This document shows, in pieces, positions 19,774-28,055 of a stretch of DNA of 64,000 bases. The stretch covers positions 62,001-126,000 of the forward strand of contig JAJFHD010000125.1 of NCBI GenBank assembly GCA_021775805.1, read 5' to 3'. Source of the DNA: Alphaproteobacteria bacterium. Its GTDB lineage: Bacteria > Pseudomonadota > Alphaproteobacteria > Rhizobiales > JAJFHC01. The notes under the pieces were generated by a model. That model was not told the DNA's origin and ran no database searches. It saw nothing but the letters and a program-made list of their open reading frames with translations. Both the position numbers and the translations under genes were made by a program. Positions within the stretch are counted from its first letter, which is position 1. The number at the start of each line of letters is the position of its first letter.

Positions 19774-20259
19774 TTACGGCTTGCGGCGTTCGACAAAAAA
19801 ATCCGCCATCACTTCATAGACCGGAAGATTGTCCCTGTTATGCCCTTCAAACCGGCATACCAGCAATCCCCAGTCGGGTTTGGAGCGCAGCTCCCTTTTT
19901 TCGCAAACCCTTGCTGAATAGGAGATCTCGTCGTTGGCGAAGACCGGTCTGAGCCATCGGATATTCTTCAAGCCGGTCGAGGGGCCAAGCTGCGGACTGC
20001 GTGGCTTGCCGTTGTCGAGCAATGAACCCAGTAGCGCCGTGCGATGGGCTATCGCAAGTTTTTGGCACACCGCCGCGGTATGCCAGCCGCTAGCACACAA
20101 TGCACCGAACATGCTGTTCTTCGCCTTGTCTTCGTCGGTGTGGAAATCCTGGTAGTCGTAACGCTTTGCAAAGGACTTGATTTCTTCCGCGGTGAACACA
20201 TGGCTGCCGAACGCAGCCTGCTCGCCGATTCTGATGTCTTCAAAATACTTTGCGAACAT
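19774..20259 (-). CDS. MaoC family dehydratase (second of pair)
   Basis: A 161-residue single hot-dog-fold MaoC-like protein, a likely enoyl-CoA hydratase or dehydratase acting on acyl-CoA. It shows YDYQDFHTDEDKAKNSMFGALCASGWHTAA, the MaoC hydratase pattern of Asp and His around residues 30-55. The ATG at 20257-20259 overlaps the upstream stop (TGATG) and gives a compact hot-dog protein; the longer reading was rejected. Probably functions with the preceding MaoC gene, as tandem single-domain subunits often do. Confidence 0.85.
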   Translation of the reverse strand: MFAKYFEDIRIGEQAAFGSHVFTAEEIKSFAKRYDYQDFHTDEDKAKNSMFGALCASGWHTAAVCQKLAIAHRTALLGSLLDNGKPRSPQLGPSTGLKNIRWLRPVFANDEISYSARVCEKRELRSKPDWGLLVCRFEGHNRDNLPVYEVMADFFVERRKP

Positions 20260-20726
20260 CAGACAGCACCCCCGGACGGGCGGCAGGCGAACATCTGGGT
20301 GCCGGTCGTCGACATGAGATGGGTCGCATTCTGATTGTAGGCATCCCAGACAAACTTGCATAATCCTGTGCCGGGCCGGCTTCTCGACAGCCGGCTTTCA
20401 AGGCAGGTCCGCCTGATGCGCAAGACGTCGCCGGGGCGCACCGGTTGAAGCCAACGCACCTCATCCATGCCCGGGGACCCCAGGGACGCGGCGTCGAGAA
20501 TGTAGGCGTCGCAGATCAGCTTCATCATGATGGCGCAGGAATGAAAGCCGCTCGCCGCAAGGCCGCCCAGCATTGTGTGGCTGGCAGCATCCTCGTCGAT
20601 GTGAAACGGCTGCGGGTCGTACTCTTTGGCAAAGTCGGCAATTTCTTCCTTGGTAACCCTGTAGTTTCCGAATTCTACGGTTTCACCGGTCTTGAAATCT
20701 TCCCAGTAAATTTTGGCTTTACCCAT
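20259..20726 (-). CDS. MaoC family dehydratase (first of pair)
   Basis: A 155-residue hot-dog-fold MaoC-like protein. The hydratase motif is clear: YDPQPFHIDEDAASHTMLGGLAASGFHS (about residues 36-63), with the catalytic Asp and His. It is coupled to the second MaoC gene by a one-base overlap. The pair diverges from the livJHMGF-box block, so hydration of an unsaturated CoA-ester from benzoate breakdown is a reasonable but unproven role. Confidence 0.87.
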   Translation of the reverse strand: MGKAKIYWEDFKTGETVEFGNYRVTKEEIADFAKEYDPQPFHIDEDAASHTMLGGLAASGFHSCAIMMKLICDAYILDAASLGSPGMDEVRWLQPVRPGDVLRIRRTCLESRLSRSRPGTGLCKFVWDAYNQNATHLMSTTGTQMFACRPSGGAV

Positions 20727-20771
20727 CTATGACCGTCTCCGTATTCTGTTCCGATATCGCCGCCAGAAATC

Positions 20772-20780
20772 GGCACTATA
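20772..20780. promoter_or_regulatory. GGCACTATA motif shared with the boxC promoter
   Basis: With flanking bases the match is AAATNGGCACTATA, here at 20767-20780 and upstream of boxC at 29942-29955. The boxC copy overlaps the predicted -10 element. This copy lies in the spacer between the MaoC genes and livJ. It is a candidate operator for the box regulator (inference from co-occurrence only). Confidence 0.35.
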
Positions 20781-20943
20781 TTTCCCTTGCGTTGAAATTT
20801 GTGGCAAATTAGAGTGCATACCGGAAATAAAATGCCGTTTTCTGTTCGTCCGAGTGCAAATAAACCAAATCGCGAGAGATGGCTTAACATAAGGTCTCAA
20901 GAGCCTTAAGGTTTCTCGCAACACTAGCAAGGGAGGTTGCAAT

Positions 20944-22128
20944 ATGCTCAAGAAGCTGCTGTTGGCGGCTGCCGCCACGACCATGATCGTGTCACCGGCC
21001 GTGTCGGCCGACAAGGTCAAAATCGGTTTTGTCACAACATTAACAACGCCTGTAGGTGTTCTGGGCCGGGACATGGTTGATTCCGTCAATCTGGCCATGG
21101 AACATATTGGTGGAAAAATGGGTGGGCTCGATGTCGAACTCATTATCGAGGACGACGGCTTCAAACCGGAAACCGGAAAGCAAAAAACCGACAAGCTCAT
21201 TCAGCAGGACAATGTGGATTTTGTGACCGGGTTCATCTGGTCGCATGTGTTGCTGGCGTCGAGTCAATCGGCGCTGAAATCCGGCAAGTTCCTGATCAGC
21301 ACCAACGCTGGTCCGTCGCAACTCGCGGGCAAGGGGTGTCACAAGAATTTCTTTTCCACGTCCTGGCAGAACGACCAGACACCGATGGCCATGGGCGAGG
21401 TGCTGAACCAGCAGGGCGTGAAGTCGCTTTACGTGATGGCCCCGAACTATGCTGCCGGCAAGAATATGGTTGCCGGTCTCGAGCGCACCTTCAAGGGCGA
21501 GATCAAGGGCAAGGATCTGACCAAGTGGGGCAAGGATGCCCAGCTTGATTTCTTAGCGGAACTGGCGAAAGCCAAGGCATCGGGCGCCGAAGGTTTGTTT
21601 GTCTTCTATCCGGGCAAGGCCGGCGGTGCGTTCATCAAGCAATACGAACAGGCCGGTCTGCGCGACAAGCTGCCGCTCTACACCGTGTTTACTGTGGACT
21701 CGATCTCCCTGCCCAAGCTGCAGGCCGGAAAACTTGGCGGTGTGCTGGGTTCCCGGGCCACGATGTTCTGGTCACCAGATCTGGATACGCCGCAAAACAA
21801 GAAATTTGTTTCGGCCTTCAAGGAGAAGTACGGCCGCTACCCGGCTCACTACGGGGCGCAGTCCTATGACATGATTTTCCTGATCAAGAGTGCGGTTGAA
21901 GCGGTCAAGGGCGATTTGTCGAACCAGGATGCCGTACGCGCTGCCCTGATGAAAGCGGATTTCCCATCGGTTCGCGGCAAGTATACCTATGGCAACAACC
22001 ACATGCCTATCCAGGACTTCTACCTGCGTGAAACCGTGGCGGATGCCGATGGCAACTGGACAACGAAGATCGTGTCGAAGGTATATGAGGGTCATCAGGA
22101 TCCGTATGCAAAAGACTGCAAAATGTAA
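20944..22128 (+). CDS. ABC transporter substrate-binding protein (LivJ/LivK type, probably aromatic acid)
   Basis: A 394-residue periplasmic type I binding protein with a signal peptide (about residues 1-22, ending AVSA). The Peripla_BP_6 fold is indicated by VKIGFVTTLTTPVGVLGRDMVDSVNLAMEHIGG and by NFFSTSWQNDQTPMAMGEVL. The family binds branched-chain amino acids, but members located beside benzoate-CoA ligase and box genes usually serve benzoate-like ligands. A strong GGGAGGTT ribosome-binding site precedes the ATG. A terminator-like hairpin after the stop could make this gene more highly expressed than the permeases. Confidence 0.9.
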   Translation: MLKKLLLAAAATTMIVSPAVSADKVKIGFVTTLTTPVGVLGRDMVDSVNLAMEHIGGKMGGLDVELIIEDDGFKPETGKQKTDKLIQQDNVDFVTGFIWSHVLLASSQSALKSGKFLISTNAGPSQLAGKGCHKNFFSTSWQNDQTPMAMGEVLNQQGVKSLYVMAPNYAAGKNMVAGLERTFKGEIKGKDLTKWGKDAQLDFLAELAKAKASGAEGLFVFYPGKAGGAFIKQYEQAGLRDKLPLYTVFTVDSISLPKLQAGKLGGVLGSRATMFWSPDLDTPQNKKFVSAFKEKYGRYPAHYGAQSYDMIFLIKSAVEAVKGDLSNQDAVRAALMKADFPSVRGKYTYGNNHMPIQDFYLRETVADADGNWTTKIVSKVYEGHQDPYAKDCKM

Positions 22129-22147
22129 CCGATAACGCTTGATCGAA

Positions 22148-22179
22148 CTGGCGGGCCTCCGGGCTCGCCGGTTTGTTTT
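22148..22179 (+). terminator. Intra-operon terminator between binding protein and permease genes
   Basis: CTGGCGGGCC (22148-22157) pairs with GGCTCGCCGG (22162-22171) around a TCCG loop, with one G-T pair, followed by TTTGTTTT. It sits 20 bases after the binding-protein stop. Partial termination here would raise binding protein relative to membrane components, as is common in such operons. Confidence 0.75.
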
Positions 22180-22247
22180 GGGGGCCGCTGCGGGTTTTTG
22201 GAAACTGCCAAGCCTGCTTCGTATAATTCCACTGCCGTACGGGTTGG

Positions 22248-23174
22248 ATGATGGATTGGGGACTTGTCCTGACACAGGTGCTGAACGGACTTCAGCTCGG
22301 TGTGCTTCTGTTTCTGCTGGCGTCGGGGCTGACCCTTGTCTTCGGCATTATGGATTTCATCAACCTGGCCCACGGATCGCTCTACATGGTCGGCGCGTTC
22401 TTTTGCGCGACCTTGACGGCCCTCACGGGGTCGTTCCTGCTGGCGATCGTGCTGGCGTTGCCGCTCGTGGCCCTTGTGGGACTTGCGGTGGAATTCATCG
22501 TGGTTCGCAGGCTGTATCACAGAGACCACCTGGACCATGTGTTGGCGACATTCGGCCTGATCCTGTTCTTCGATACACTCGTTCACATGGTCTGGGGACC
22601 GGAAGGCATTGCGGTGCCGCTGCCGACGTGGCTCGACGCGCCGGTGGAAATTCTTCCTGGTATTACGTTTCCGGCGTTCCGGCTGCTGATCATCGCAGTT
22701 GGCCTCTCAATTGCCGGAGGGCTCTACTTCATTGTCAATCATACGCGGCTTGGCATGCGGATCCGGGCGGGCGCCTCGAACCGGACCATGGTCGGTGCTC
22801 TGGGAATCGACATCCGTACCTTGTTTTCACTGGTCTTCGCCCTGGGGGCGGTTCTAGCCGGTCTGGCGGGAATGATGATTGCCCCTATCACCGAGGCCAG
22901 CATCGGCATGGGCAATGAAATCATTATCCTGGCCTTCGTGGTGATTATCATTGGCGGCATCGGTTCGGTCAAAGGTGCCTTTGTCGGCGCGCTTCTGGTC
23001 GGTTTGATCGACACCATGGGGAGATCGTTTCTGGATGGGATCTTCAAGCTCTTCATGTCGGATCAGAATGCGGAAACTTCCGCGCCTGCCATATCGGCAA
23101 TGCTGATCTACATTCTGATGGCCGTTATCCTGGCGATCCGCCCTCAGGGCCTGTTCCCGCCGAAGTTGCGTTAG
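22248..23174 (+). CDS. livH: Branched-chain-type ABC transporter permease (LivH)
   Basis: A 308-residue inner-membrane permease with about eight hydrophobic segments, starting QVLNGLQLGVLLFLLASGLTLVFGIMDFINLAHG, the standard LivH opening. It would pair with LivM to form the channel for the aromatic or branched ligand delivered by the binding protein. The family's conserved GxNxxAxxxxGI-like cytoplasmic loop is represented by AGASNRTMVGALGID. Nine bases separate its stop from the livM start. Confidence 0.92.
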   Translation: MMDWGLVLTQVLNGLQLGVLLFLLASGLTLVFGIMDFINLAHGSLYMVGAFFCATLTALTGSFLLAIVLALPLVALVGLAVEFIVVRRLYHRDHLDHVLATFGLILFFDTLVHMVWGPEGIAVPLPTWLDAPVEILPGITFPAFRLLIIAVGLSIAGGLYFIVNHTRLGMRIRAGASNRTMVGALGIDIRTLFSLVFALGAVLAGLAGMMIAPITEASIGMGNEIIILAFVVIIIGGIGSVKGAFVGALLVGLIDTMGRSFLDGIFKLFMSDQNAETSAPAISAMLIYILMAVILAIRPQGLFPPKLR

Positions 23175-23183
23175 GCGGTTATC

Positions 23184-24143
23184 GTGCGCCAGATCAATCA
23201 ATTCGGAATAAGGGGTTTAGTGGTACTCACTTTGCTTGTGATTCTGGCTCTGTTTCCCCTTATCACCCATTTGACAGCACAGCCGTTTTATCTGACCCTG
23301 GCAACTCGATTTGTAATTCTTGCGATAGCAGCAACGAGTCTGAATCTAATTCTTGGCTATGGCGGAATGGTGAGTTTCGGACACGCAGCGTATATTGGAA
23401 TTGGCGCCTATAGCGTTGGTATATTAGCTCATTTTGAAATTGAGAGTGGCTGGGTTCATATTCCTATCGCCGTCGGTGTGTCCGCTCTTTTTGCTCTCGT
23501 CACCGGCGTAATTTCGCTGCGGACCAAGGGCGTCTATTTTATCATGATTACGATGGCGTTTGCGCAGATGGTTTTTTTTGGACTTGTCAGCATCGAACAG
23601 TTCGGCGGCGATGACGGCTTGCAGATCTACTCGCGAAGCACGTTCTCCGGTCTAATCGACCTCGAAGGTGCCGTCGCGCTTTATTACTTTTGTTTTCTGT
23701 CTCTGTTGGCTTGTGTTTTCATCGTTTTTCGACTGGTCAACTCGCGCTTTGGAATGGTAGTGACCGGCGCCAAGGTCAATGAAAGGCGCATGCAGGCGCT
23801 TGGCTTCAACACCTATATTTATCGTTTGACCTGTTACGTCATTGCTGGAGCAATGTGCGGCTTTGCCGGTGCTCTTTTGGGCAATTTCACCAACTTCATC
23901 AGCCCGGAAATGATGGACTGGACACGATCGGGCGAACTCATCTTCATGGTCATTCTGGGTGGTACCGGCTCACTGTTCGGTCCGGTCATGGGAACCATCG
24001 CGTTCCTGTTGCTGGAAGAAATCCTTTCGGGGATTACCACATACTGGCAACTCTATTTCGGAATCTTGCTGATCCTTGTGGTCGTCTTTGCGCGCGGGGG
24101 CATCGACGGATTCCTTGTATCTCTGGACAAGCGCCATGAATGA
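23184..24143 (+). CDS. livM: Branched-chain-type ABC transporter permease (LivM)
   Basis: A 319-residue permease with the LivM core ATSLNLILGYGGMVSFGHAAYIGIGAYSVGIL, and the cytoplasmic loop NERRMQALGFNTYIYRL. The start is GTG at 23184. The first 300 bases or so are clearly AT-richer (42-47% GC in sampled 60-base lines against about 58% in livH), with third-position A/T and rare codons such as ATA. From roughly 23760 composition returns to normal. The protein is intact, so the patch may be a recombined or recently drifted segment. Confidence 0.92.
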   Translation: MRQINQFGIRGLVVLTLLVILALFPLITHLTAQPFYLTLATRFVILAIAATSLNLILGYGGMVSFGHAAYIGIGAYSVGILAHFEIESGWVHIPIAVGVSALFALVTGVISLRTKGVYFIMITMAFAQMVFFGLVSIEQFGGDDGLQIYSRSTFSGLIDLEGAVALYYFCFLSLLACVFIVFRLVNSRFGMVVTGAKVNERRMQALGFNTYIYRLTCYVIAGAMCGFAGALLGNFTNFISPEMMDWTRSGELIFMVILGGTGSLFGPVMGTIAFLLLEEILSGITTYWQLYFGILLILVVVFARGGIDGFLVSLDKRHE

Positions 24144-24888
24144 GGTGGTTCTCAGCTGTGAAACATTGCGCAAGAGCTATGGCGGCATCGTAGCGACAAA
24201 CGACGTGTCGCTCGATGTCCGGCAATCGGAGATACATGCCGTCATCGGGCCCAACGGCGCGGGAAAAACCACACTGGTGGCGCAATTGTCCGGTGAAATT
24301 CTGCCCGACGCAGGCCGGATAACCTTCCAGGGGCGTAACATCACGGGGGTGCCGACCCACCGCCGGTCCCTGATGGGTCTGGCGCGTTCCTTCCAGATCA
24401 CCAGCATTTTTGAAGACATGACGGTTCTCGACAATGCAGCCCTTGCGGTTCAGGCTCATCGTGGCCATTCGTTCCGGTTCTGGAAACCGGCGCGGGCGGA
24501 CGACGAACTCCTCGGCCCGGCCCATGAGGCGCTCAAGCGCGTCGGCCTCGATGCCAGAGCCCACGAAAAAGCCAAGACGCTTTCCCATGGCGAACATCGG
24601 CAGCTCGAGATCGCCATGGCGCTGGCGACGGAGCCGTCATTGCTGCTGCTCGACGAACCCATGGCCGGCATGGGTCCGGAGGAGTCGCTGCGCATGGTCG
24701 CAATCCTGAGGGAACTGCAGGCAGACAAGACCATGCTCCTGGTCGAACATGATATGGATGCGGTGTTCGCCCTTGCCGACCGGATTACCGTCCTGGTTTA
24801 CGGCAAGGTAATTGCCACCGGCACAACCGACGAAATCCGCAACGACGCTGCGGTGCGCACGGCGTATCTTGGGGACGAGGATACGTGA
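24136..24888 (+). CDS. livG: ABC transporter ATP-binding protein (LivG)
   Basis: A 250-residue ATPase. Walker A GPNGAGKTTL (about residues 38-47), ABC signature LSHGEHRQLEIAMALA (about 150-165), Walker B LLLLDEPMAGMGP and the LivG-specific TFQGRNITGVPTHRR are all present. The start ATG at 24136 overlaps the livM stop by eight bases; a longer reading into livM was rejected. It energises uptake together with LivF. Confidence 0.94.
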   Translation: MNEVVLSCETLRKSYGGIVATNDVSLDVRQSEIHAVIGPNGAGKTTLVAQLSGEILPDAGRITFQGRNITGVPTHRRSLMGLARSFQITSIFEDMTVLDNAALAVQAHRGHSFRFWKPARADDELLGPAHEALKRVGLDARAHEKAKTLSHGEHRQLEIAMALATEPSLLLLDEPMAGMGPEESLRMVAILRELQADKTMLLVEHDMDAVFALADRITVLVYGKVIATGTTDEIRNDAAVRTAYLGDEDT

Positions 24889-25592
24889 CCATGCTGAAGG
24901 TGGATAACATCGAGGCATTCTACGGCGTCAGCCAGGCACTCTTCGGCATGTCGCTTGCGGTGAACGCGGGCGAAGTGGTTACCCTGATCGGCCGCAACGG
25001 CATGGGCAAGACCACGACCCTCAACGCCGTCATGGGGATTGTAGCCGTGCGCTCGGGGAAGGTAGAGTTCGAGGGACACGACCTCACGGGCCGGCCTTCC
25101 TACAAGATCGCACAAAGCGGCCTTGGCCTGGTTCCGGAAGGGCGCCAGATTTTTCCTAATCTGAGTGTATACGAAAATCTGGTGGCAACCGCGGCCGACC
25201 GCCGGAACAGTGGCAATGCCTGGACGCTTGACCGGATCTTCGACATGTTTCCCGAACTGGAACAGCGCCGCAACAGCATGGGCAACCTGTTGTCAGGTGG
25301 CGAACAGCAAATGCTGGCGATCGGCCGGGCACTGATGACAAACCCGAGGCTCCTGATACTCGATGAGGCAACCGAAGGTCTTGCCCCCCTGGTCCGCCAG
25401 GAAATCTGGTCCTGCCTGGAACGACTGAAGGCGGAGGGACAATCGATTCTTGTGGTTGACAAGAACGTCAACGATCTGACGAGAATCGCAGATCGGCATT
25501 TCATCATTGAAAAGGGGCAGGTGGTGTGGAGCGGAACATCGGACGAGTTGACCGCCCGACCGGAACTCAAGACCCGTTATCTGGGGGTTTAG
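24885..25592 (+). CDS. livF: ABC transporter ATP-binding protein (LivF)
   Basis: A 235-residue ATPase. Walker A GRNGMGKTT (about residues 36-44), signature LSGGEQQMLAIGRAL, Walker B LLILDEATEGLAPLVRQEIW, and the VPEGRQIFPNLSVYENL segment are typical of LivF. The GTG start overlaps the livG stop (GTGA), with an in-frame ATG two codons later. Last transporter gene before the CoA ligase. Confidence 0.94.
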   Translation: MTMLKVDNIEAFYGVSQALFGMSLAVNAGEVVTLIGRNGMGKTTTLNAVMGIVAVRSGKVEFEGHDLTGRPSYKIAQSGLGLVPEGRQIFPNLSVYENLVATAADRRNSGNAWTLDRIFDMFPELEQRRNSMGNLLSGGEQQMLAIGRALMTNPRLLILDEATEGLAPLVRQEIWSCLERLKAEGQSILVVDKNVNDLTRIADRHFIIEKGQVVWSGTSDELTARPELKTRYLGV

Positions 25593-25702
25593 TGTCGGAG
25601 CGGGAAGAGGAAAAACTGCGCGCGGTTTGCCGCTCGTGTTCCGCTTTAGGAATTTGAAACCTGATCTTGGATGTCAGACTGCATTTGGCGGGGAGAGTAT
25701 CG

Positions 25703-27250
25703 ATGAAAGACAAGGGACGATCGTACAATGCAGCGGTAGACTTCGTTGATCGCCATATCTCGGAAGGCAGGTCCGACAAGGTCGCTTTCATCGATGAGTC
25801 CGGAACCTGCACCTACGGTGAACTCGCGGGCCGGGTCAACCGGATGGCCAATGCACTGCAGACGCTGGGCATCGAGCGCGAAACCCGGGTCGCTCAGATC
25901 ATGCTGGATACAAATGACTTTCCGGCCGTGTTCTGGGGTGCGATCAAGGCCGGAATCGTCCCGGTGGCGCTCAACACCCTGCTTACGACGGATCAGTATT
26001 ATGCAATTTTGCGGGATTGCCGCGCCCGGGTCCTGTTTGTCTCGGATGCTCTTCTGGAAGCCCTCACGCCGATTCTGAGTGACTTGACAGATCTCAGGCA
26101 GGTGGTTGTGTGCGGCGGTTCGAAGGATGATCCCGGTTCCCTGGACAGCCTCCTTGACGGGGCTTCGGATACATTTGAGGCGGTCGACACCTGTATCGAC
26201 GAAGTTGCTTTCTGGCTTTACTCCTCGGGATCCACGGGCATGCCGAAGGGCGTTCTTCACCGTCATTCGAGCCTTTCCTTCACGGCAGAGACCTATGGCC
26301 GGCAGGTGATGGGAATCCAGGAGGACGATGTCGTCTATTCGGCGGCCAAGCTGTTCTTTGCCTACGGTCTTGGCAACGGCATGACCTTCCCGCAATTGGT
26401 CGGCGCAACCACGGTTCTGATTGCGGGCAGACCGACGCCGGATGTGGTCATGGAGACCATGAAGGCGCACCAGCCAACCATATTCTGCGGTGTTCCGACA
26501 CTCTATGGTGCAATGCTTGCCAATCCGAAATGCTTACCGGCCAATGGCTCGGCCCGTCTGCGCCGATGCATTTCGGCAGGGGAGGCTTTGCCCGAAGAAA
26601 TTGGCAACCGGTTCGAAGAACGCTTCGACGTGGAAATCCTCGACGGTGTCGGTTCGACAGAGCTGCTTCACATATTCCTGAGCAACCGATCGGACACGAA
26701 GAGGTACGGCACGTCCGGCATCGCGGTGCCGGGGTACACTGTGAAGCTGGTCGATGAAAAAGGCGGCGATGTTCCGCAGGGCGAGATCGGCGAGATGATC
26801 GTCGATGGCGGGTCGGCGGCGGACGGTTACTGGAACCGGCGGGAAAAGACGCGAGACACGTTCGCCGGCCGCTGGACCTACACCGGCGACAAGTATTATC
26901 AGGACGAGGTCGGATATTACCATTACTGCGGCCGCAGCGACGACATGTTCAAGGTCAGCGGCATCTGGGTGTCGCCGTTTGAAGTGGAATCCGCACTGCT
27001 GAGCCATGAAAGTGTGATCGAAGCCGCCGTCGTGCCCCAGGCCGATGACGACGATCTGCTCAAGCCAAAGGCATTTGTGGTCTTGCGCGACGGTGAGGTT
27101 CTGGACGACGCCCTGTTTGAAACCCTGAAGGAACACGTCAAGAACCAGGTCGGTCCCTGGAAATATCCGCGGTGGATCGAGCCGGCCACGGAATTGCCCA
27201 AAACGGCGACCGGCAAGATCCAGCGGTTCAAGCTGGCCGCCGATTTATGA
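25703..27250 (+). CDS. Benzoate-CoA ligase family protein
   Basis: A 515-residue AMP-forming acyl-CoA synthetase of the benzoate-CoA ligase group (BclA/BadA-like), converting benzoate or a related aromatic acid, ATP and CoA to the aryl-CoA. The P-loop SSGSTGMPKG is at 174-183, the DGVGSTELLHIF motif in the middle, YTGDKYYQDEVGYYHYCGRSDDMFKVSG in the hinge region, and the catalytic Lys in TATGKIQRFKL at about residue 505. The ATG at 25703 has a GGGGAGAG ribosome-binding site. Location between the importer and the box genes supports benzoate as substrate. Confidence 0.9.
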   Translation: MKDKGRSYNAAVDFVDRHISEGRSDKVAFIDESGTCTYGELAGRVNRMANALQTLGIERETRVAQIMLDTNDFPAVFWGAIKAGIVPVALNTLLTTDQYYAILRDCRARVLFVSDALLEALTPILSDLTDLRQVVVCGGSKDDPGSLDSLLDGASDTFEAVDTCIDEVAFWLYSSGSTGMPKGVLHRHSSLSFTAETYGRQVMGIQEDDVVYSAAKLFFAYGLGNGMTFPQLVGATTVLIAGRPTPDVVMETMKAHQPTIFCGVPTLYGAMLANPKCLPANGSARLRRCISAGEALPEEIGNRFEERFDVEILDGVGSTELLHIFLSNRSDTKRYGTSGIAVPGYTVKLVDEKGGDVPQGEIGEMIVDGGSAADGYWNRREKTRDTFAGRWTYTGDKYYQDEVGYYHYCGRSDDMFKVSGIWVSPFEVESALLSHESVIEAAVVPQADDDDLLKPKAFVVLRDGEVLDDALFETLKEHVKNQVGPWKYPRWIEPATELPKTATGKIQRFKLAADL

Positions 27251-27269
27251 TCGGCTGAAAGGTCCGGCG

Positions 27270-28055
27270 ATGGCAAAACGGTCCGGGGCCATGGTCATCG
27301 ACGGGCAACGCCTCGAGTATTCTCTGACCGGGCCTGGCGGTTCGGCCGGACCATTGCTTGTTCTGATACACGAGGGACTGGGATGCGCGTCGCTATGGCG
27401 GGACTTCCCGGACTTGCTGCAAGAGGCGACCGGATGTCAGGTTCTGGCCTACAGCCGCCAGGGCTACGGCGGCTCCAGTGCCGTCGCGCTGCCGCGGCCG
27501 TTGAGCTACATGCACCACGAAGCCGTTAATGTCCTGCCGGGCGTGCTCGATTTCCTGGATCGGGAGAGGGTCGTTCTGATCGGCCACAGCGACGGTGCGT
27601 CAATCGCCGCGATCCACGCCGGGCTGGTTAGGGACGACCGGGTCGGTTCGATCGTGTTGATGGCACCGCACTTCTTTGCCGAGGAATGCGGGCTGCGGAG
27701 CATTGCCGCTGCAAAGCAGCTCTTCGAGGCGGGCGATCTGCGACACCGTCTCCAACGCCATCATGGCGGCAATGTGGATTGTGCGTTCCGGGGCTGGAGC
27801 GAAGCCTGGCTTGATACAGGATTCAGGGATTGGGACATCACCGGTGTACTGAAGACCATCCGGGTGCCCGTCCTTGCGTTTCAGGGCGGCGGCGACGAAT
27901 ATGGCTCAGGTCGACAGATTTGTGTTGTCGAGCAGAACTGCGGAGGCTTTGTGGAGACCATGATAGTTCCTGACTGTGGCCATGCCCCACAACGGGATCA
28001 GCCGGCCAAGACGCTGAAACTGATTTCCGATTTCGTTCGCCGGGTCGGGTCATGA
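27270..28055 (+). CDS. Alpha/beta hydrolase
   Basis: A 261-residue alpha/beta-fold hydrolase. The nucleophile elbow is GHSDG with Ser at about 107. The acid is likely in GGGDEYGS near residue 210 and the His in DCGHAPQ near 236-246. No signal peptide is visible. It lies 19 bases after the ligase and overlaps the next gene by four bases, so it belongs to the same operon. Similar hydrolases recur beside box genes; a thioesterase or ring-cleavage-product hydrolase role is inference. Confidence 0.82.
   Translation: MAKRSGAMVIDGQRLEYSLTGPGGSAGPLLVLIHEGLGCASLWRDFPDLLQEATGCQVLAYSRQGYGGSSAVALPRPLSYMHHEAVNVLPGVLDFLDRERVVLIGHSDGASIAAIHAGLVRDDRVGSIVLMAPHFFAEECGLRSIAAAKQLFEAGDLRHRLQRHHGGNVDCAFRGWSEAWLDTGFRDWDITGVLKTIRVPVLAFQGGGDEYGSGRQICVVEQNCGGFVETMIVPDCGHAPQRDQPAKTLKLISDFVRRVGS

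Noticed and set aside
20772-20790. Possible sigma-54 promoter (GGCAC...TTGC) before livJ
   Set aside because: The GG to GC distance is 15 bases rather than the required 10.
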